Shown here: positions 44,197-52,900 of the stretch, piece after piece | Numbering within the stretch: the first letter of the stretch is position 1 | Layout of the letters: each line of letters begins with the position of its first letter | NCBI GenBank assembly: GCA_030066015.1 | Contig: JASJCL010000002.1 | Span: 1-64,000 of the forward strand | Source of the DNA: Desulfosarcinaceae bacterium | Lineage (GTDB): Bacteria > Desulfobacterota > Desulfobacteria > Desulfobacterales > Desulfosarcinaceae | Direction: 5' to 3' | DNA: 64,000 nt | Notes under the pieces: model-generated | What the model saw: only the letters and a program-made list of their open reading frames with translations | What the model was told of the DNA's origin: nothing | Database searches by the model: none | Program-made: the position numbers and the translations under genes

Positions 44197-46266
44197 CTAT
44201 CCCGCGTCCGGATTATAGCACAATCGGCAGCACTGCAGGCAGCGGCCCGACTCGTAGCGGGCGTCGGTTTCGGCGATCACCTGGTCCACCTCCACCATGG
44301 ATGTGATGCGTTCCGCCACCTCCAACTCGGGCATGGGCGTACGCCTCTTGGGAACGATCCCGGGGACGGTCTTGAAGATGGTACCGTCAATGTGCTTTTT
44401 GCGAAGCGATTTTGGGGATCCCTGGATCTCCTCGCCGGTAAGAAACTGATGGATGGAGCGCGCCGCCCGCCGCCCGCCGCCGATGGCGTCGACCACGAGC
44501 GAGGGACCGGTGGCGGCATCGCCGGCGGTGAAGAGCCAAGGCAGGCTACAGTGCACGGTCTCTTCATCGTTGTCAAATGTGGACCAGCGCGTGATGGCGA
44601 TCTTGTCCTTTTCGGGTTCTCTCTCCAAACAGCTCAGATCGGGCTGCTGGCTGATCGCCGAGATGAGCATATCGAGCTCGATGATGGTTTCCGAGCCTTC
44701 TATGGGCACCGGCCGCCGCCTGCCGCTGGCATCGGGCTCACCCAGCTCCATCTGGAGATATTCGATCCCGGCGACCTTGCCGTTGCCGTCGTCTACAACG
44801 CGCACCGGTGCCGCCAGGAATTGGAACTTGATCCCCTCGTGCTCGGCAGCCACAATCTCCACCTCGTTGGCCGGCATCTCGTTGCGCGTGCGCCGGTAGA
44901 GGATGTATACCTCTTCGCAACCCAGCCGCTTCAAGGTGCGCACACAGTCGATGGCACTGTTTCCGCCACCCACCACGGCTACCTTATTGCCGACCGGAAT
45001 GCGCTTTTCCGGTGAGCCGGCCACCTGTGAGAGGAAATTGATCCCCTGCCAGACCCCGTCGAACTCTTCTCCGGGAATGTTGAGGGTGTAGTCCTTCCAG
45101 GCGCCGATACCGGCGAAGATCGCTTCGTAGCCTTCCTTCATGAGGCTGTCGAAGGTGAAATCCTCGCCCAGCTGGGTGTTGAGGTGGCACTCGATGCCCA
45201 GATCGAGGATCCCCTGGCACTCCCAATCCAGTACATCGTCAGGGAGGCGGTACTCGGGGATGCCGTAGCGCGTGATGCCGCCCAATCGGGGCATGGCTTC
45301 GAAGATGGTCGGGCTGTGGCCCAGGCGGCGCAGGAAGTAGGCACAGCTCAAGCCGGCCGGACCACCGCCGATGATGGCCACCTTGCGGCCCGTATCCGCG
45401 GCGCAGGGCACGGGGTAGCGCCGGCCCGAATTCATCTCGTGGTCCGCCACAAATCGTTTGAGCTGATTGATGGAGACCGGCTCGTCTTCGATCCCCCGTC
45501 GGCAGTAGTCCTCACAGGGATGGGGGCAGACGCGTCCGCAGGTCAGCAGCAAGGGGTTGCGCTCCTTGATGGTATGGACAGCCGCCTCATATTCGCCTTT
45601 GCGAATATGGTCAATGTAGCGCGGAATATCGATCTCGGCAGGGCAGGTTTGCTGGCAGGGTGCCAGGGCGTCGTCCTCCTCGTTGAAGTGCAGCAGCCGC
45701 TGGCTCATGGTTCTGACGGTGATGATGTTTTTGGGGCAGGCCTGTTCGCAGGCACCGCAGCCCACGCATGTAATCTCGTTGACCACCGGGAAGCCGTCCG
45801 GTCCCATGTCGATGGCATCGAACTTACAGGAACGAATGCAATCCCCGTAGCCGATGCAGCCCACGCGGCATTCGCGCTTACCGCCGAATAGCAGATCGGC
45901 CGCCTTGCAGCTATTGACGCCGGCATAATCGAACTTGTCGTCGGCGCGGTCGCCACCCAGACAGTGGTTCAAGGAGAGCAGGGGTTCGGCCGTGCCGGGA
46001 TCGAGTCCCATGACGCCGGCGATATTGATGGCACTTTCACTGCCGCCAACGATGCAGATGCTGGGAGCCGCCTTGCCCTCCACCACGGCGACGGCGGCAG
46101 CAGAGCAGCCGGCGTAGCCGCAGCCGCCGCAGTTGGCCCCTGACATGAAATACTCGACTTCAGCAATACGGGGATCTTCGTAGACGTAAAAAACTTTGGA
46201 AGCAACGCTGAGGATGATGCCGCACAGGCCACCAATGCTCAGCATAACGACGACAGCTGTAATCAC
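44197..46266 (-). CDS. rnfB: RnfB fused to a GltD-like FAD/NAD oxidoreductase
   Basis: 689 residues, against roughly 190-300 for ordinary RnfB. A membrane helix (about 4-24) leads to the RnfB cluster domain with Cys46, Cys49, Cys54 and Cys71, then a two-cluster ferredoxin domain (about 133-180). From residue 200 a glutamate-synthase-small-subunit-like module follows: an N-terminal Cys-rich helical part (CQQTCPAEIDIP ... CGRVCPHPCEDYC), FAD motif IIGGGPAGLSCAY, NAD(P) motif VVGGGNSAIDCVRTL and the FAD end TAGDAATGPSLVV. The C-terminus has another Cys cluster (CLQCCRLC). The start is GTG with AGGAGG upstream. It closes the rnfCDGEA-B operon. The fusion could let Rnf exchange electrons with NAD(P)H at the cytoplasmic ferredoxin side. 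Confidence 0.92.
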   Translation of the reverse strand: MITAVVVMLSIGGLCGIILSVASKVFYVYEDPRIAEVEYFMSGANCGGCGYAGCSAAAVAVVEGKAAPSICIVGGSESAINIAGVMGLDPGTAEPLLSLNHCLGGDRADDKFDYAGVNSCKAADLLFGGKRECRVGCIGYGDCIRSCKFDAIDMGPDGFPVVNEITCVGCGACEQACPKNIITVRTMSQRLLHFNEEDDALAPCQQTCPAEIDIPRYIDHIRKGEYEAAVHTIKERNPLLLTCGRVCPHPCEDYCRRGIEDEPVSINQLKRFVADHEMNSGRRYPVPCAADTGRKVAIIGGGPAGLSCAYFLRRLGHSPTIFEAMPRLGGITRYGIPEYRLPDDVLDWECQGILDLGIECHLNTQLGEDFTFDSLMKEGYEAIFAGIGAWKDYTLNIPGEEFDGVWQGINFLSQVAGSPEKRIPVGNKVAVVGGGNSAIDCVRTLKRLGCEEVYILYRRTRNEMPANEVEIVAAEHEGIKFQFLAAPVRVVDDGNGKVAGIEYLQMELGEPDASGRRRPVPIEGSETIIELDMLISAISQQPDLSCLEREPEKDKIAITRWSTFDNDEETVHCSLPWLFTAGDAATGPSLVVDAIGGGRRAARSIHQFLTGEEIQGSPKSLRKKHIDGTIFKTVPGIVPKRRTPMPELEVAERITSMVEVDQVIAETDARYESGRCLQCCRLCYNPDAG

Positions 46267-46349
46267 AGGGCGGTCCTCCTAATGAAGAGATCGCTGGAGT
46301 TGTTGCGTTGGTTCATCTGGTTCCCGCGCGTCGGATCCGAGATCTGGGC

Positions 46350-46922
46350 TTACACCATCCCACGAAAGGCGAAAAAGGTCAGCGACAGCACACCGGCGGT
46401 GACCAGGGCGATGGAGGTGTCCTGGAGCGGTTTGGGCACCCGCGCCAGCAGAATACGCTCACGCACACCGGCGAAGAGAATCAATGCCAATCCGAAACCG
46501 ACCGCATAACCAAAGGACGACACCAGAGCCTGGAGAAAATTGTACTCTTTGTCCACGTTGAAAATACAAGCGCCCATGACGGCACAATTGGTGGTGATCA
46601 GGGGCAGGAAGATGCCCAAGCCGGCATACAGCCCGGGGATGCTTTTTTTCAGAAACATCTCCACGAACTGCACCAGTGAGGCGATGACCAGGATGAAGGC
46701 GATGGTGCGCAGATAGACGAGACTAAAGGGTACCAGCACAAAGTGATAGGTCAGCCAGGTGATGACCCCGGCCATGACCAGTACGAAGATCACGGCCATG
46801 GACATGCCCACGGCGGTTTCCATCTTCTTAGAGGTACCCATAAAGGGGCATTGGCCCAGAAACTGCGCCAAGACAATGTTGTTGACGAAGATGCAACCGA
46901 TGATGAGTTCGATGTAGCCCAT
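46350..46922 (-). CDS. rnfA: Rnf complex subunit RnfA
   Basis: 190 residues with six hydrophobic helices. Typical RnfA sequence: IELIIGCIFVNNIVLAQFLG at the N-terminus, then CPFMGTSKKMETAVGM and LPLITTNCAVMGACI. It is part of the membrane core that moves electrons and ions between ferredoxin and NAD. It lies 8 bp after rnfE and 83 bp before the rnfB fusion. Confidence 0.95.
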   Translation of the reverse strand: MGYIELIIGCIFVNNIVLAQFLGQCPFMGTSKKMETAVGMSMAVIFVLVMAGVITWLTYHFVLVPFSLVYLRTIAFILVIASLVQFVEMFLKKSIPGLYAGLGIFLPLITTNCAVMGACIFNVDKEYNFLQALVSSFGYAVGFGLALILFAGVRERILLARVPKPLQDTSIALVTAGVLSLTFFAFRGMV

Positions 46923-46930
46923 GGGGTCTC

Positions 46931-47524
46931 CTATTTGCTTCCCACCAGGTTCATGCCACAGAGCATCAGGCCAAGGGCCATGAAAGCGCCCGGTGCCTGG
47001 ACCATGAAGGTGAAGGGCTGAAAGCTGGCGCCGAAGAGTTCGATACCGAAGAAGGTGCCCGTGCCGAGAATTTCTCGGACGGCGCCCAGGGCACTCAGCG
47101 AGAGGGTGAAGCCCAGGCCGATGCCGAGACCGTCGGCGATGGAGGCTACCACCCCGTTTTTAGACGCGAAGGCTTCCGCCCGCCCCAGGACGATGCAATT
47201 CACCACGATGAGGGGAATGAACACCCCCAGCTTGAGGAAGAGGACGTAGGCGAAGGCCTGCATGAGCAGCTCGACCGCGATGACGAAGGTGGCGATGATG
47301 ATGATGAAGCAGGCGATGCGCACCTTGGCCGGGATGACCTTGCGCAGCAAGGACACGATTAAGTTGGAACCCAGCAGCACGAAGGTGGTTGCCAAGCCCA
47401 TTCCGATGCCGTTTTCCATGGTAGTGGTGACACCCAGCACCGGACAGAGGCCTAGCACCAACCGAAACGGCGGGATCTCGGCCCACAGTCCTTTGGTAAA
47501 CTCTTGTGTGAGCGATTTGGCCAT
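46931..47524 (-). CDS. rnfE: Rnf complex subunit RnfE
   Basis: 197 residues, polytopic and homologous to RnfA: FTKGLWAEIPPFRLVLGLCP at the N-terminus, then TTMENGIGMGLATTFVLL and FIPLIVVNCIVLGRAEAFAS. The conserved cysteines of the intramembrane iron-sulfur centre shared with RnfA are present. It lies between rnfG (14 bp) and rnfA (8 bp). Confidence 0.95.
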   Translation of the reverse strand: MAKSLTQEFTKGLWAEIPPFRLVLGLCPVLGVTTTMENGIGMGLATTFVLLGSNLIVSLLRKVIPAKVRIACFIIIIATFVIAVELLMQAFAYVLFLKLGVFIPLIVVNCIVLGRAEAFASKNGVVASIADGLGIGLGFTLSLSALGAVREILGTGTFFGIELFGASFQPFTFMVQAPGAFMALGLMLCGMNLVGSK

Positions 47525-47538
47525 GTGATCGATCCTCC

Positions 47539-48132
47539 CTATTTGCCGACGGCTTTGATTTGTTCGAGCAGCTGCGGTTTGATGTCAGAGTAGAGTTTCA
47601 GAGCATCGGTGGCGGCGTCGCACACCGCCCGAGACGTGATGGTGGCGCCGCTGATGGCGTTGACCGAACCCCCGTCGTTGGTGATCGCTACCGGCTCGCT
47701 GATGGGCAATCCCTTGAACTGAGCGGCCCAGGTGGGGTCGTCTTTGGCGACTGCGCCAAGGCCTGGGGTCTCTTTGTGGGTCGTGACCCCGATGCCCACG
47801 AGGGTGTCATCGTCGGTGTTGACCGCCACCACAAGACCGAACTTGTCAGCATACCCCTTGCCGGTGGTCTCGAAGGCCACCGTATTGGCGTTGCCGTCGA
47901 AGACACCGATAAAGAGCGTTTTCTCCTCCTCGCCGACGGTCATCTTGACCCGGTCGGCAACGGGATCGTTGCTGGCACCCTCCAGAATTTGGCGGACGGC
48001 TGGGCCCTTCACCAGGTTGAGCTCCTGATTTTCGATGCGCTCGCTCGTGTTGTCCCTCAGGGTTGCCAGGACCCCGCCCGAAAAACTGCTCAGGATGGTG
48101 AGAACGACCACCATTTTGATCATATCAACCAT
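47539..48132 (-). CDS. rnfG: Rnf complex subunit RnfG (covalent FMN)
   Basis: 197 residues. One N-terminal membrane helix, then the FMN-binding domain. The flavinylation motif is in NAISGATITSRAV, where the Thr of SGATIT carries FMN by phosphoester linkage. Also typical is VGIGVTTHKETPGLGA. It overlaps no neighbour and follows rnfD by 1 bp. Confidence 0.94.
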   Translation of the reverse strand: MVDMIKMVVVLTILSSFSGGVLATLRDNTSERIENQELNLVKGPAVRQILEGASNDPVADRVKMTVGEEEKTLFIGVFDGNANTVAFETTGKGYADKFGLVVAVNTDDDTLVGIGVTTHKETPGLGAVAKDDPTWAAQFKGLPISEPVAITNDGGSVNAISGATITSRAVCDAATDALKLYSDIKPQLLEQIKAVGK

Positions 48133-48133
48133 T

Positions 48134-49093
48134 TTAGGTCACCTTTCCCAGCGCTTTCGGCCGAATTTTATCCACAAGGGGGTTGATCGTGTTGCCGACC
48201 AGGATGGCCAATATGACCCCATCGGCAAAGGCCCCGATATTGCGGATGAGGATCACCATAAACCCCATCAGCGCGCCATAGATCAGCATGGCGGCAAAAT
48301 TGACCGGTGAACTGCTGTCCTCCGGTGCCAGAAAGAAAGCACCGATGAGGGTGTAGCCGGTGAGCAAGTGGAACCACGGGCTGGCGTAGCGGGTGGGATC
48401 GCCGATGTGGAAGAGCAGGGCGGTGAAAAAGATGCCGCCGATGAAGGAGAGCGCAATCTCCCAACGGATAAAGCCGCGCAAAATCAGGTAGACGCCACCG
48501 GCGATGATGGCCAGCCCGCAGGTGGCACCGATGCCACCGGTCTGACGGCCGAGGAGCAGATCCAAGAGGGGCAATTCGGCCACCGCCTCGGGCCCGAAGG
48601 CTTTCAAAGCGGCGATGGGATAGGCGGCTGGGAAATCGAAGTTGTAGTTGACCAGCATCCCGTCAAAGTCGAAGAAGGGGCGATAGGAGACAAAGAGGAT
48701 GGCCCACGCCAGGGCGACGGGGTGGAAGGGATTCGCACCGATACCGCCAAAAATCTGTTTGCCGACAACGATGGCCAGCAAGGTGCCCAGCAGCACCAGC
48801 CACCAGGGTGTGGTGGCGGGCATGACCATGGCGAAGAGCAGGCCGATGACGGCGGCATTGCCGTCGGCCACGGTTACCGGACGTTTGCTGACGTAGTTGA
48901 AGGCCACCTCCCATCCGATGGCCGAAGCGACCGACAGACTGAGCACCGCCAGCGCCGGTGCGCCGAAGGTGGCCAGACCCATGAGGGCGGCCGGTAAAGC
49001 GGCCAGGAGAAAGTGATAGCTGCGTTCCGGCACACCGCTGCCGTTGTGCCAGAAAGGCGCATGCGAAACGATAAGTTGCTTGCGACTACTCAT
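48134..49093 (-). CDS. rnfD: Rnf complex subunit RnfD
   Basis: 319 residues and about eight to nine membrane helices, related to NqrB. FHPVALAWAILFVSYRPFFD and the FMN region GDPTRYASPWFHLLTGYTL are seen. The C-terminal helices read GALMGFMVILIRNIGAFADG and end with TINPLVD. It starts inside the end of rnfC (8 bp overlap). Confidence 0.94.
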   Translation of the reverse strand: MSSRKQLIVSHAPFWHNGSGVPERSYHFLLAALPAALMGLATFGAPALAVLSLSVASAIGWEVAFNYVSKRPVTVADGNAAVIGLLFAMVMPATTPWWLVLLGTLLAIVVGKQIFGGIGANPFHPVALAWAILFVSYRPFFDFDGMLVNYNFDFPAAYPIAALKAFGPEAVAELPLLDLLLGRQTGGIGATCGLAIIAGGVYLILRGFIRWEIALSFIGGIFFTALLFHIGDPTRYASPWFHLLTGYTLIGAFFLAPEDSSSPVNFAAMLIYGALMGFMVILIRNIGAFADGVILAILVGNTINPLVDKIRPKALGKVT

Positions 49094-50366
49094 TCGCCTC
49101 CTCCACTGTTAGGATCTGGGCAAGCTCGTATTTTCCCAGTTTGATGTATTGCAGAATGGGGATCCGAGACGGGCAGACGAAGCTGCACAGTCCGCACTCC
49201 ACGCATGAGAACAGATCATAGAGATCGGCGGCCTCTTCATATTGTCCCGCTTCGAGGAAACGCACCAGCATGGGGACCGGAATCGTGGCCGGACAGATGC
49301 GGACGCAGTCACCGCAATTGATACAGGGGTAATCCGTACAGACGCTCACATCGGCGGCATCTTGGACCATGATGGCGTCGGTGTCGGGCATGATGGACTG
49401 ATCCTCCGTAAAGATGGCCGAGCCCGTCATGGGGCCGCCGAAGATGAGCCGGTCGCCGTCGGCCAACTCGATCTTGAACTGGGCCAAAATTTGACGAACC
49501 GGTGTTCCCAGGCGGGCGGTGGTCAGGCACCGATTGCCCTGTTTGTCGATGATGGTGAGCAGTTTGTCGGTGACGAGCTTGCCGGTGAGGTAGGCAGATC
49601 CTATGGCGGCCACCGCTTCGGCCCGAATGAAGACCACCCCGAGGCTGGTGGTGTCGCCGTCCGAAGGGACAGTGTAACCGAGGGTCTTGAAAAGCACCAT
49701 CAGGGGCTGGGCGGAGGGGTAGCTGGCCGGTACATTGATGACGGTCGTGCCGGGATACTCATGTCCCTGAATGGTTTCACCGGGAAGGGCCATGATGATC
49801 TCATCCAGCTCAGTGGCCGTCTGGAGGACCTCGATACCCTTCTTGAGGGCCTCGCTGCGCGTTTTCGCCACGTACTGGTTGGTGTGGGTCAACAGATCTG
49901 CGTCACCACCGTAGATGACCAGTTTGGAGATTCCCCTCTCCGAATCGGCCAGCGACGCCAGGGGCGGCGCTCCCGGTGCGGTGGTGAAGTAGCGCTTTAG
50001 ATAGGAGAGGGTGGGGGGGGCCGCGGGATCAAAGCCCTCCGGTGCTGGTTCGTCTTTGCCGACCTCAATGGTCACGGCCGTTAGACGTTTGCCATAGTCA
50101 CCGGTGAAGGCCGACAATCCCTGGATGGTGCCGCTCACGGTGGCGATCACGGCCGGACCCTCATCGTCACCGAGACTGAGTCGTTCACCAGTTTTCACCG
50201 GTGTGCCGCTTTTGAGGGTCAAGGCGTCCTTTTGGGCGTAGGGCTTGTCGATGTAAAGGGTCACCGCCGATGGCAGCGGCACCGACTGAGGTGTCACCAG
50301 CGTGTCGGTCAATTCCTCATAGATGAACCGGGGCTTGGCGAAACCGAAAAACGATCGTTGTGTCAT
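49086..50366 (-). CDS. rnfC: Rnf complex subunit RnfC
   Basis: 426 residues. A flavin/NADH-binding domain resembling the NuoF family is followed by two 4Fe-4S motifs, CINCGDCVRICP and CVECGLCSFVCPS, near the C-terminus. RnfC is the NADH-reactive peripheral subunit. The glycine-rich NADH loop normally seen as GGAGFPTHVK is not obvious in the N-terminal half, so the NAD site may be divergent. It is preceded by the cytochrome gene. Confidence 0.9.
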   Translation of the reverse strand: MTQRSFFGFAKPRFIYEELTDTLVTPQSVPLPSAVTLYIDKPYAQKDALTLKSGTPVKTGERLSLGDDEGPAVIATVSGTIQGLSAFTGDYGKRLTAVTIEVGKDEPAPEGFDPAAPPTLSYLKRYFTTAPGAPPLASLADSERGISKLVIYGGDADLLTHTNQYVAKTRSEALKKGIEVLQTATELDEIIMALPGETIQGHEYPGTTVINVPASYPSAQPLMVLFKTLGYTVPSDGDTTSLGVVFIRAEAVAAIGSAYLTGKLVTDKLLTIIDKQGNRCLTTARLGTPVRQILAQFKIELADGDRLIFGGPMTGSAIFTEDQSIMPDTDAIMVQDAADVSVCTDYPCINCGDCVRICPATIPVPMLVRFLEAGQYEEAADLYDLFSCVECGLCSFVCPSRIPILQYIKLGKYELAQILTVEEANE

Positions 50367-50472
50367 AAGCTCAACCTTTGCAAACCGTCGATCGGGTCAT
50401 GAAACATTATGGGTGCCGTCCATATTGGATTTGGAACGATTCAGACGATGATGAGTCAAATCCATGAGCCCT

Positions 50473-50907
50473 TTACAGCACATGGCAGCCGGAGCAGTCC
50501 TCCGGACCGGCTTCGAACTCATGGTGGCATTGGATGCACTGGCCGTGGAAGGCATCTCCGCGCCCCACCACTTCGCTGCCCTCGATTTCATCGGCGTCAT
50601 GGCAGTCGAGACAGCTTTCCGGGAAGTCCTCGCCCTCAGGCGGCGTCTGATGACAGTCGCCGCAGGCGATCAGAGCTTCCTCCTCGTCGCTGGGATGGTG
50701 GTGGCAGTCGGCGCAGGCGTTGCCATACCCGGTGGCTGAAGTGTGCGTGTCGTGATCGAAGAGGACTTTACCGGCGGCGGTGTGGTACATCAGCCGGATG
50801 GGGGTTTCGGGGGACGCTTGGGGGAAGGCGGCGTAGCAGATAATGGCAATGAGCAAAAGGTGGATCGCGAGACCATAGGCAATTAACAGCTGTCTCTTGG
50901 AAGTCAT
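50473..50907 (-). CDS. membrane-anchored multihaem cytochrome c of the Rnf operon
   Basis: 144 residues. An N-terminal hydrophobic segment (about 6-27) serves as signal or anchor. Five CXXCH haem sites follow (CADCH, CGDCH, CLDCH, CIQCH, CSGCH), several with extra His as axial ligands. The spacing resembles class III cytochromes, with one more site than the usual four. The ATG at 50907 is preferred over the GTG at 50913 because AAGGA lies 9 nt upstream. It is the first gene of the rnf operon, 106 bp before rnfC. It probably connects the periplasmic cytochrome pool to Rnf, as proposed for other sulfate reducers. Confidence 0.9.
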   Translation of the reverse strand: MTSKRQLLIAYGLAIHLLLIAIICYAAFPQASPETPIRLMYHTAAGKVLFDHDTHTSATGYGNACADCHHHPSDEEEALIACGDCHQTPPEGEDFPESCLDCHDADEIEGSEVVGRGDAFHGQCIQCHHEFEAGPEDCSGCHVL

Positions 50908-51173
50908 TGGCACAATCCTTCAGCTTGTTAGTCTATGTGGACATGGATGGGAGATACGAAAATCGTGCAGGACCAACAGGTCAAAGCACCGACTATCATA
51001 ATGTCCGGGTGCTTTCAAGCGATTTCTTATAGACTTTGATATTATTGGAAATACTGACTTTTTTGGTGGTGTTGAATGGGGCTTTTTGGGGGCGGATGAG
51101 ACCGATACGGCGCTTATGATGGTCAGGGTTTACCCATGCTTGGTCTGTCGTGGGGGAGCGTCCTCAGATGGCG

Positions 51174-51764
51174 CTAAAACTCTTCCAGGCACTTGCCGCG
51201 TTCGATGAAGTCGCGCAAGCTGTTTTGGGCCACGGCACCGTGCGTCATGGCGGTATTGAGCTCTTGGACGACCGGGTCCTCGTCGCCAAGCTGCCTACGG
51301 GCCTCCCTGAGCAGTCGCAGTCCCTCTTTCAGATAGGCACTATAGCGCTCCTCGATCGCCTTGCGCTTTTCGTGTTTCTCGCGCTCCTGGGCAATGAGGG
51401 GCAGGAGACGCTGGATAGAGTACTCCACCAAGGCATCACGCGGTGCTTGGAAACTGCGCGACACCTCCTCCAAAGAGTACAGGGTTCTGCGGCTGAGGAC
51501 GTAGGTTTTTTGAACACGGCTGAGGCCGGTGAAGTGGTCCGAGTCATATTGACGGGCGATTTGACGCAGGGAATCGAAGTCCTCCATGAGGTGGTCGAAG
51601 AGGGATTTCTGCTTGATTCCCAGTTGCATAGCCGCAACGCTGAGGGCCTCGATAGCGCGTCCGGACAATTTGAAGGTGGCGCGGACCGACTGGCGGCCCC
51701 GCAGCGCGGCGCTGGTTGTCACGGGCAGTTCTATATTGAGGGCTTCCAACAATTCGTCGTCCAT
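51174..51764 (-). CDS. ribbon-helix-helix-like protein, unknown
   Basis: 196 residues. The part around 25-60 (SVRATFKLSGRAIEALSVAA) has the strand-helix-helix look of ribbon-helix-helix DNA-binding proteins. The rest is helical and highly charged (LIAQEREKHEKRKAIEERY), with a probable coiled coil. GGGAGG precedes the ATG. A 10-bp perfect inverted repeat lies 74-105 bp upstream and could be its own operator. No family recognised with certainty. Confidence 0.6.
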   Translation of the reverse strand: MDDELLEALNIELPVTTSAALRGRQSVRATFKLSGRAIEALSVAAMQLGIKQKSLFDHLMEDFDSLRQIARQYDSDHFTGLSRVQKTYVLSRRTLYSLEEVSRSFQAPRDALVEYSIQRLLPLIAQEREKHEKRKAIEERYSAYLKEGLRLLREARRQLGDEDPVVQELNTAMTHGAVAQNSLRDFIERGKCLEEF

Positions 51765-52178
51765 GGGCGCCTCCCGTGGCCAATGGCCGTTTTAATTGAC
51801 ACCGCTGCGGCGGTGGATCAACCGGACGATGCGTCTTATTACTTATATATATCGGATACTATAAGTAATGGATGCGAATGTTCAAGCGCTTTCTGCACGG
51901 TACGCCCAATGGTTGCCCTCCGGCGGCGGCTTTAGGAGCGAGATCGCTGGGCACCCCCGCGCTAGCTGCAATGCACCTTGCACCAACGGCGCGATCTGAC
52001 GAGAGAAGGGCCCCACCGGGTAGTGATCCATCGCGCAGGCATGGCGGACGGCGTGTCATCCGGCGGGTACCTGACTTGGCAAGGGGGTGGGGCTGATTAT
52101 GTTAATGAATGAGCCGTCATCGGCTGTACCAAAACCGAAACAGGTCTCAGGCGATTTGAGATCGGGAGGGTATAGAAC
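51765..52178. other. 414 bp intergenic stretch
   Basis: No convincing gene. The left part is AT-rich and holds the inverted repeat at 51838-51869; the rest is GC-rich with only short chance frames. It separates the ribbon-helix-helix-like gene (minus) from the micro-protein gene at 52179 (plus). Confidence 0.45.
51838..51869. promoter_or_regulatory. 10-bp inverted repeat upstream of the ribbon-helix-helix-like gene
   Basis: ATTACTTATA (51838-51847) and TATAAGTAAT (51860-51869) are a perfect match across a 12-bp spacer in a short AT-rich pocket. It is a candidate autoregulatory operator. Confidence 0.4.
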
Positions 52179-52328
52179 ATGGATGGACGTCGCATTAACT
52201 CAGACGAGCAGCAGTGTATCAGCCGCTGTATAACGCGTCACTGGGGTCAGGACGCCTCCTCCAGCAGTCCCGAGGAGCGTGATCGGTCTTACGAACAATG
52301 CCTTACCGAGTGCCGCATATGCGGCTGA
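52179..52328 (+). CDS. 49-residue cysteine-rich micro-protein (twin CX3C)
   Basis: ATG at 52179 with GGGAGG 8 nt upstream; stop at 52326-52328; an intrinsic terminator follows 57 bp later. The peptide has two cysteine pairs, C-I-S-R-C (13-17) and C-L-T-E-C (41-45), and a final Cys48 in CRICG. The central part is polar and charged. A complete small transcription unit (ribosome site, frame, terminator) supports a real gene. The twin CX3C spacing is known from metal- or disulfide-stabilised helical hairpins; no function is assigned. Confidence 0.6.
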   Translation: MDGRRINSDEQQCISRCITRHWGQDASSSSPEERDRSYEQCLTECRICG

Positions 52329-52384
52329 ATTGAGCCATTTTTCCAATTGGCAGGCGATCTTGCGCCGCCAATGCAGCTTCGGAG

Positions 52385-52423
52385 CGGTCCAGGGGAATTT
52401 ATCGATAACCCTGGACCGTTTTT
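52385..52423 (+). terminator. intrinsic terminator after the micro-protein gene
   Basis: CGGTCCAGGG (52385-52394) pairs perfectly with CCCTGGACCG (52409-52418) across a 14-nt loop and is followed by five T. Confidence 0.82.
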
Positions 52424-52441
52424 GCGTGGTGCGGCGCCAGG

Positions 52442-52900
52442 TCAGTCATCGGGAATGAGGCGCCTGCTCAGGGTGTTCACCTCGTCGCGGGTGTAGCCGA
52501 TTCGCTGGTAGAATCCGTGGGCGGCGGCGTTGTCGGTGCGGACCATCAGGTTGATTTTGGGGCAGCCCATCGCTTCGAGGGATCGTTCCAGCTGCTGCAT
52601 CATCCGGCGGGCAATTCCCTGGCTGCGGTACGCGGGATGAACGGCCAGGTAGTAAGCCCAGCCGCGGTGGCCGTCGTACCCACCCATTACGCTGCCGACC
52701 AGCTCCTCCTCGGCGACGGCGACCAGGAACAATTCCGGTTGCACTGCCTGCTTGCGGACGATGTCGCGCCGGGGATCGTTCCATGGACGGGTGAGACCGC
52801 AGGTCTGCCACAGCTGGATCACGGCCTGTTCATCCTCAGTATGGTATGCGCGCACGACGATCCGCTGTCCGCCGTCGGTCGATGGGGGGTTAGCGTTCAT
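52442..52900 (-). CDS. GNAT-family N-acetyltransferase
   Basis: From the ATG at 52900, 152 residues (163 from an upstream ATG at 52933). Acetyl-CoA site AVHPAYRSQGIARRMMQQLE shows the R/QxxGxG/A pattern, and the C-terminal NLMVRTDNAAAHGFYQRIGY is typical of the family (YpeA-like). The substrate is unknown. It overlaps the end of the cyclase gene by 11 bp, so both are probably expressed together. Confidence 0.85.
   Translation of the reverse strand: MNANPPSTDGGQRIVVRAYHTEDEQAVIQLWQTCGLTRPWNDPRRDIVRKQAVQPELFLVAVAEEELVGSVMGGYDGHRGWAYYLAVHPAYRSQGIARRMMQQLERSLEAMGCPKINLMVRTDNAAAHGFYQRIGYTRDEVNTLSRRLIPDD

Noticed and set aside
44176-45015. 279-codon plus-strand frame antisense to the rnfB fusion
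   Set aside because: The minus-strand frame has continuous cofactor motifs; the plus-strand one has none and runs through the terminator.
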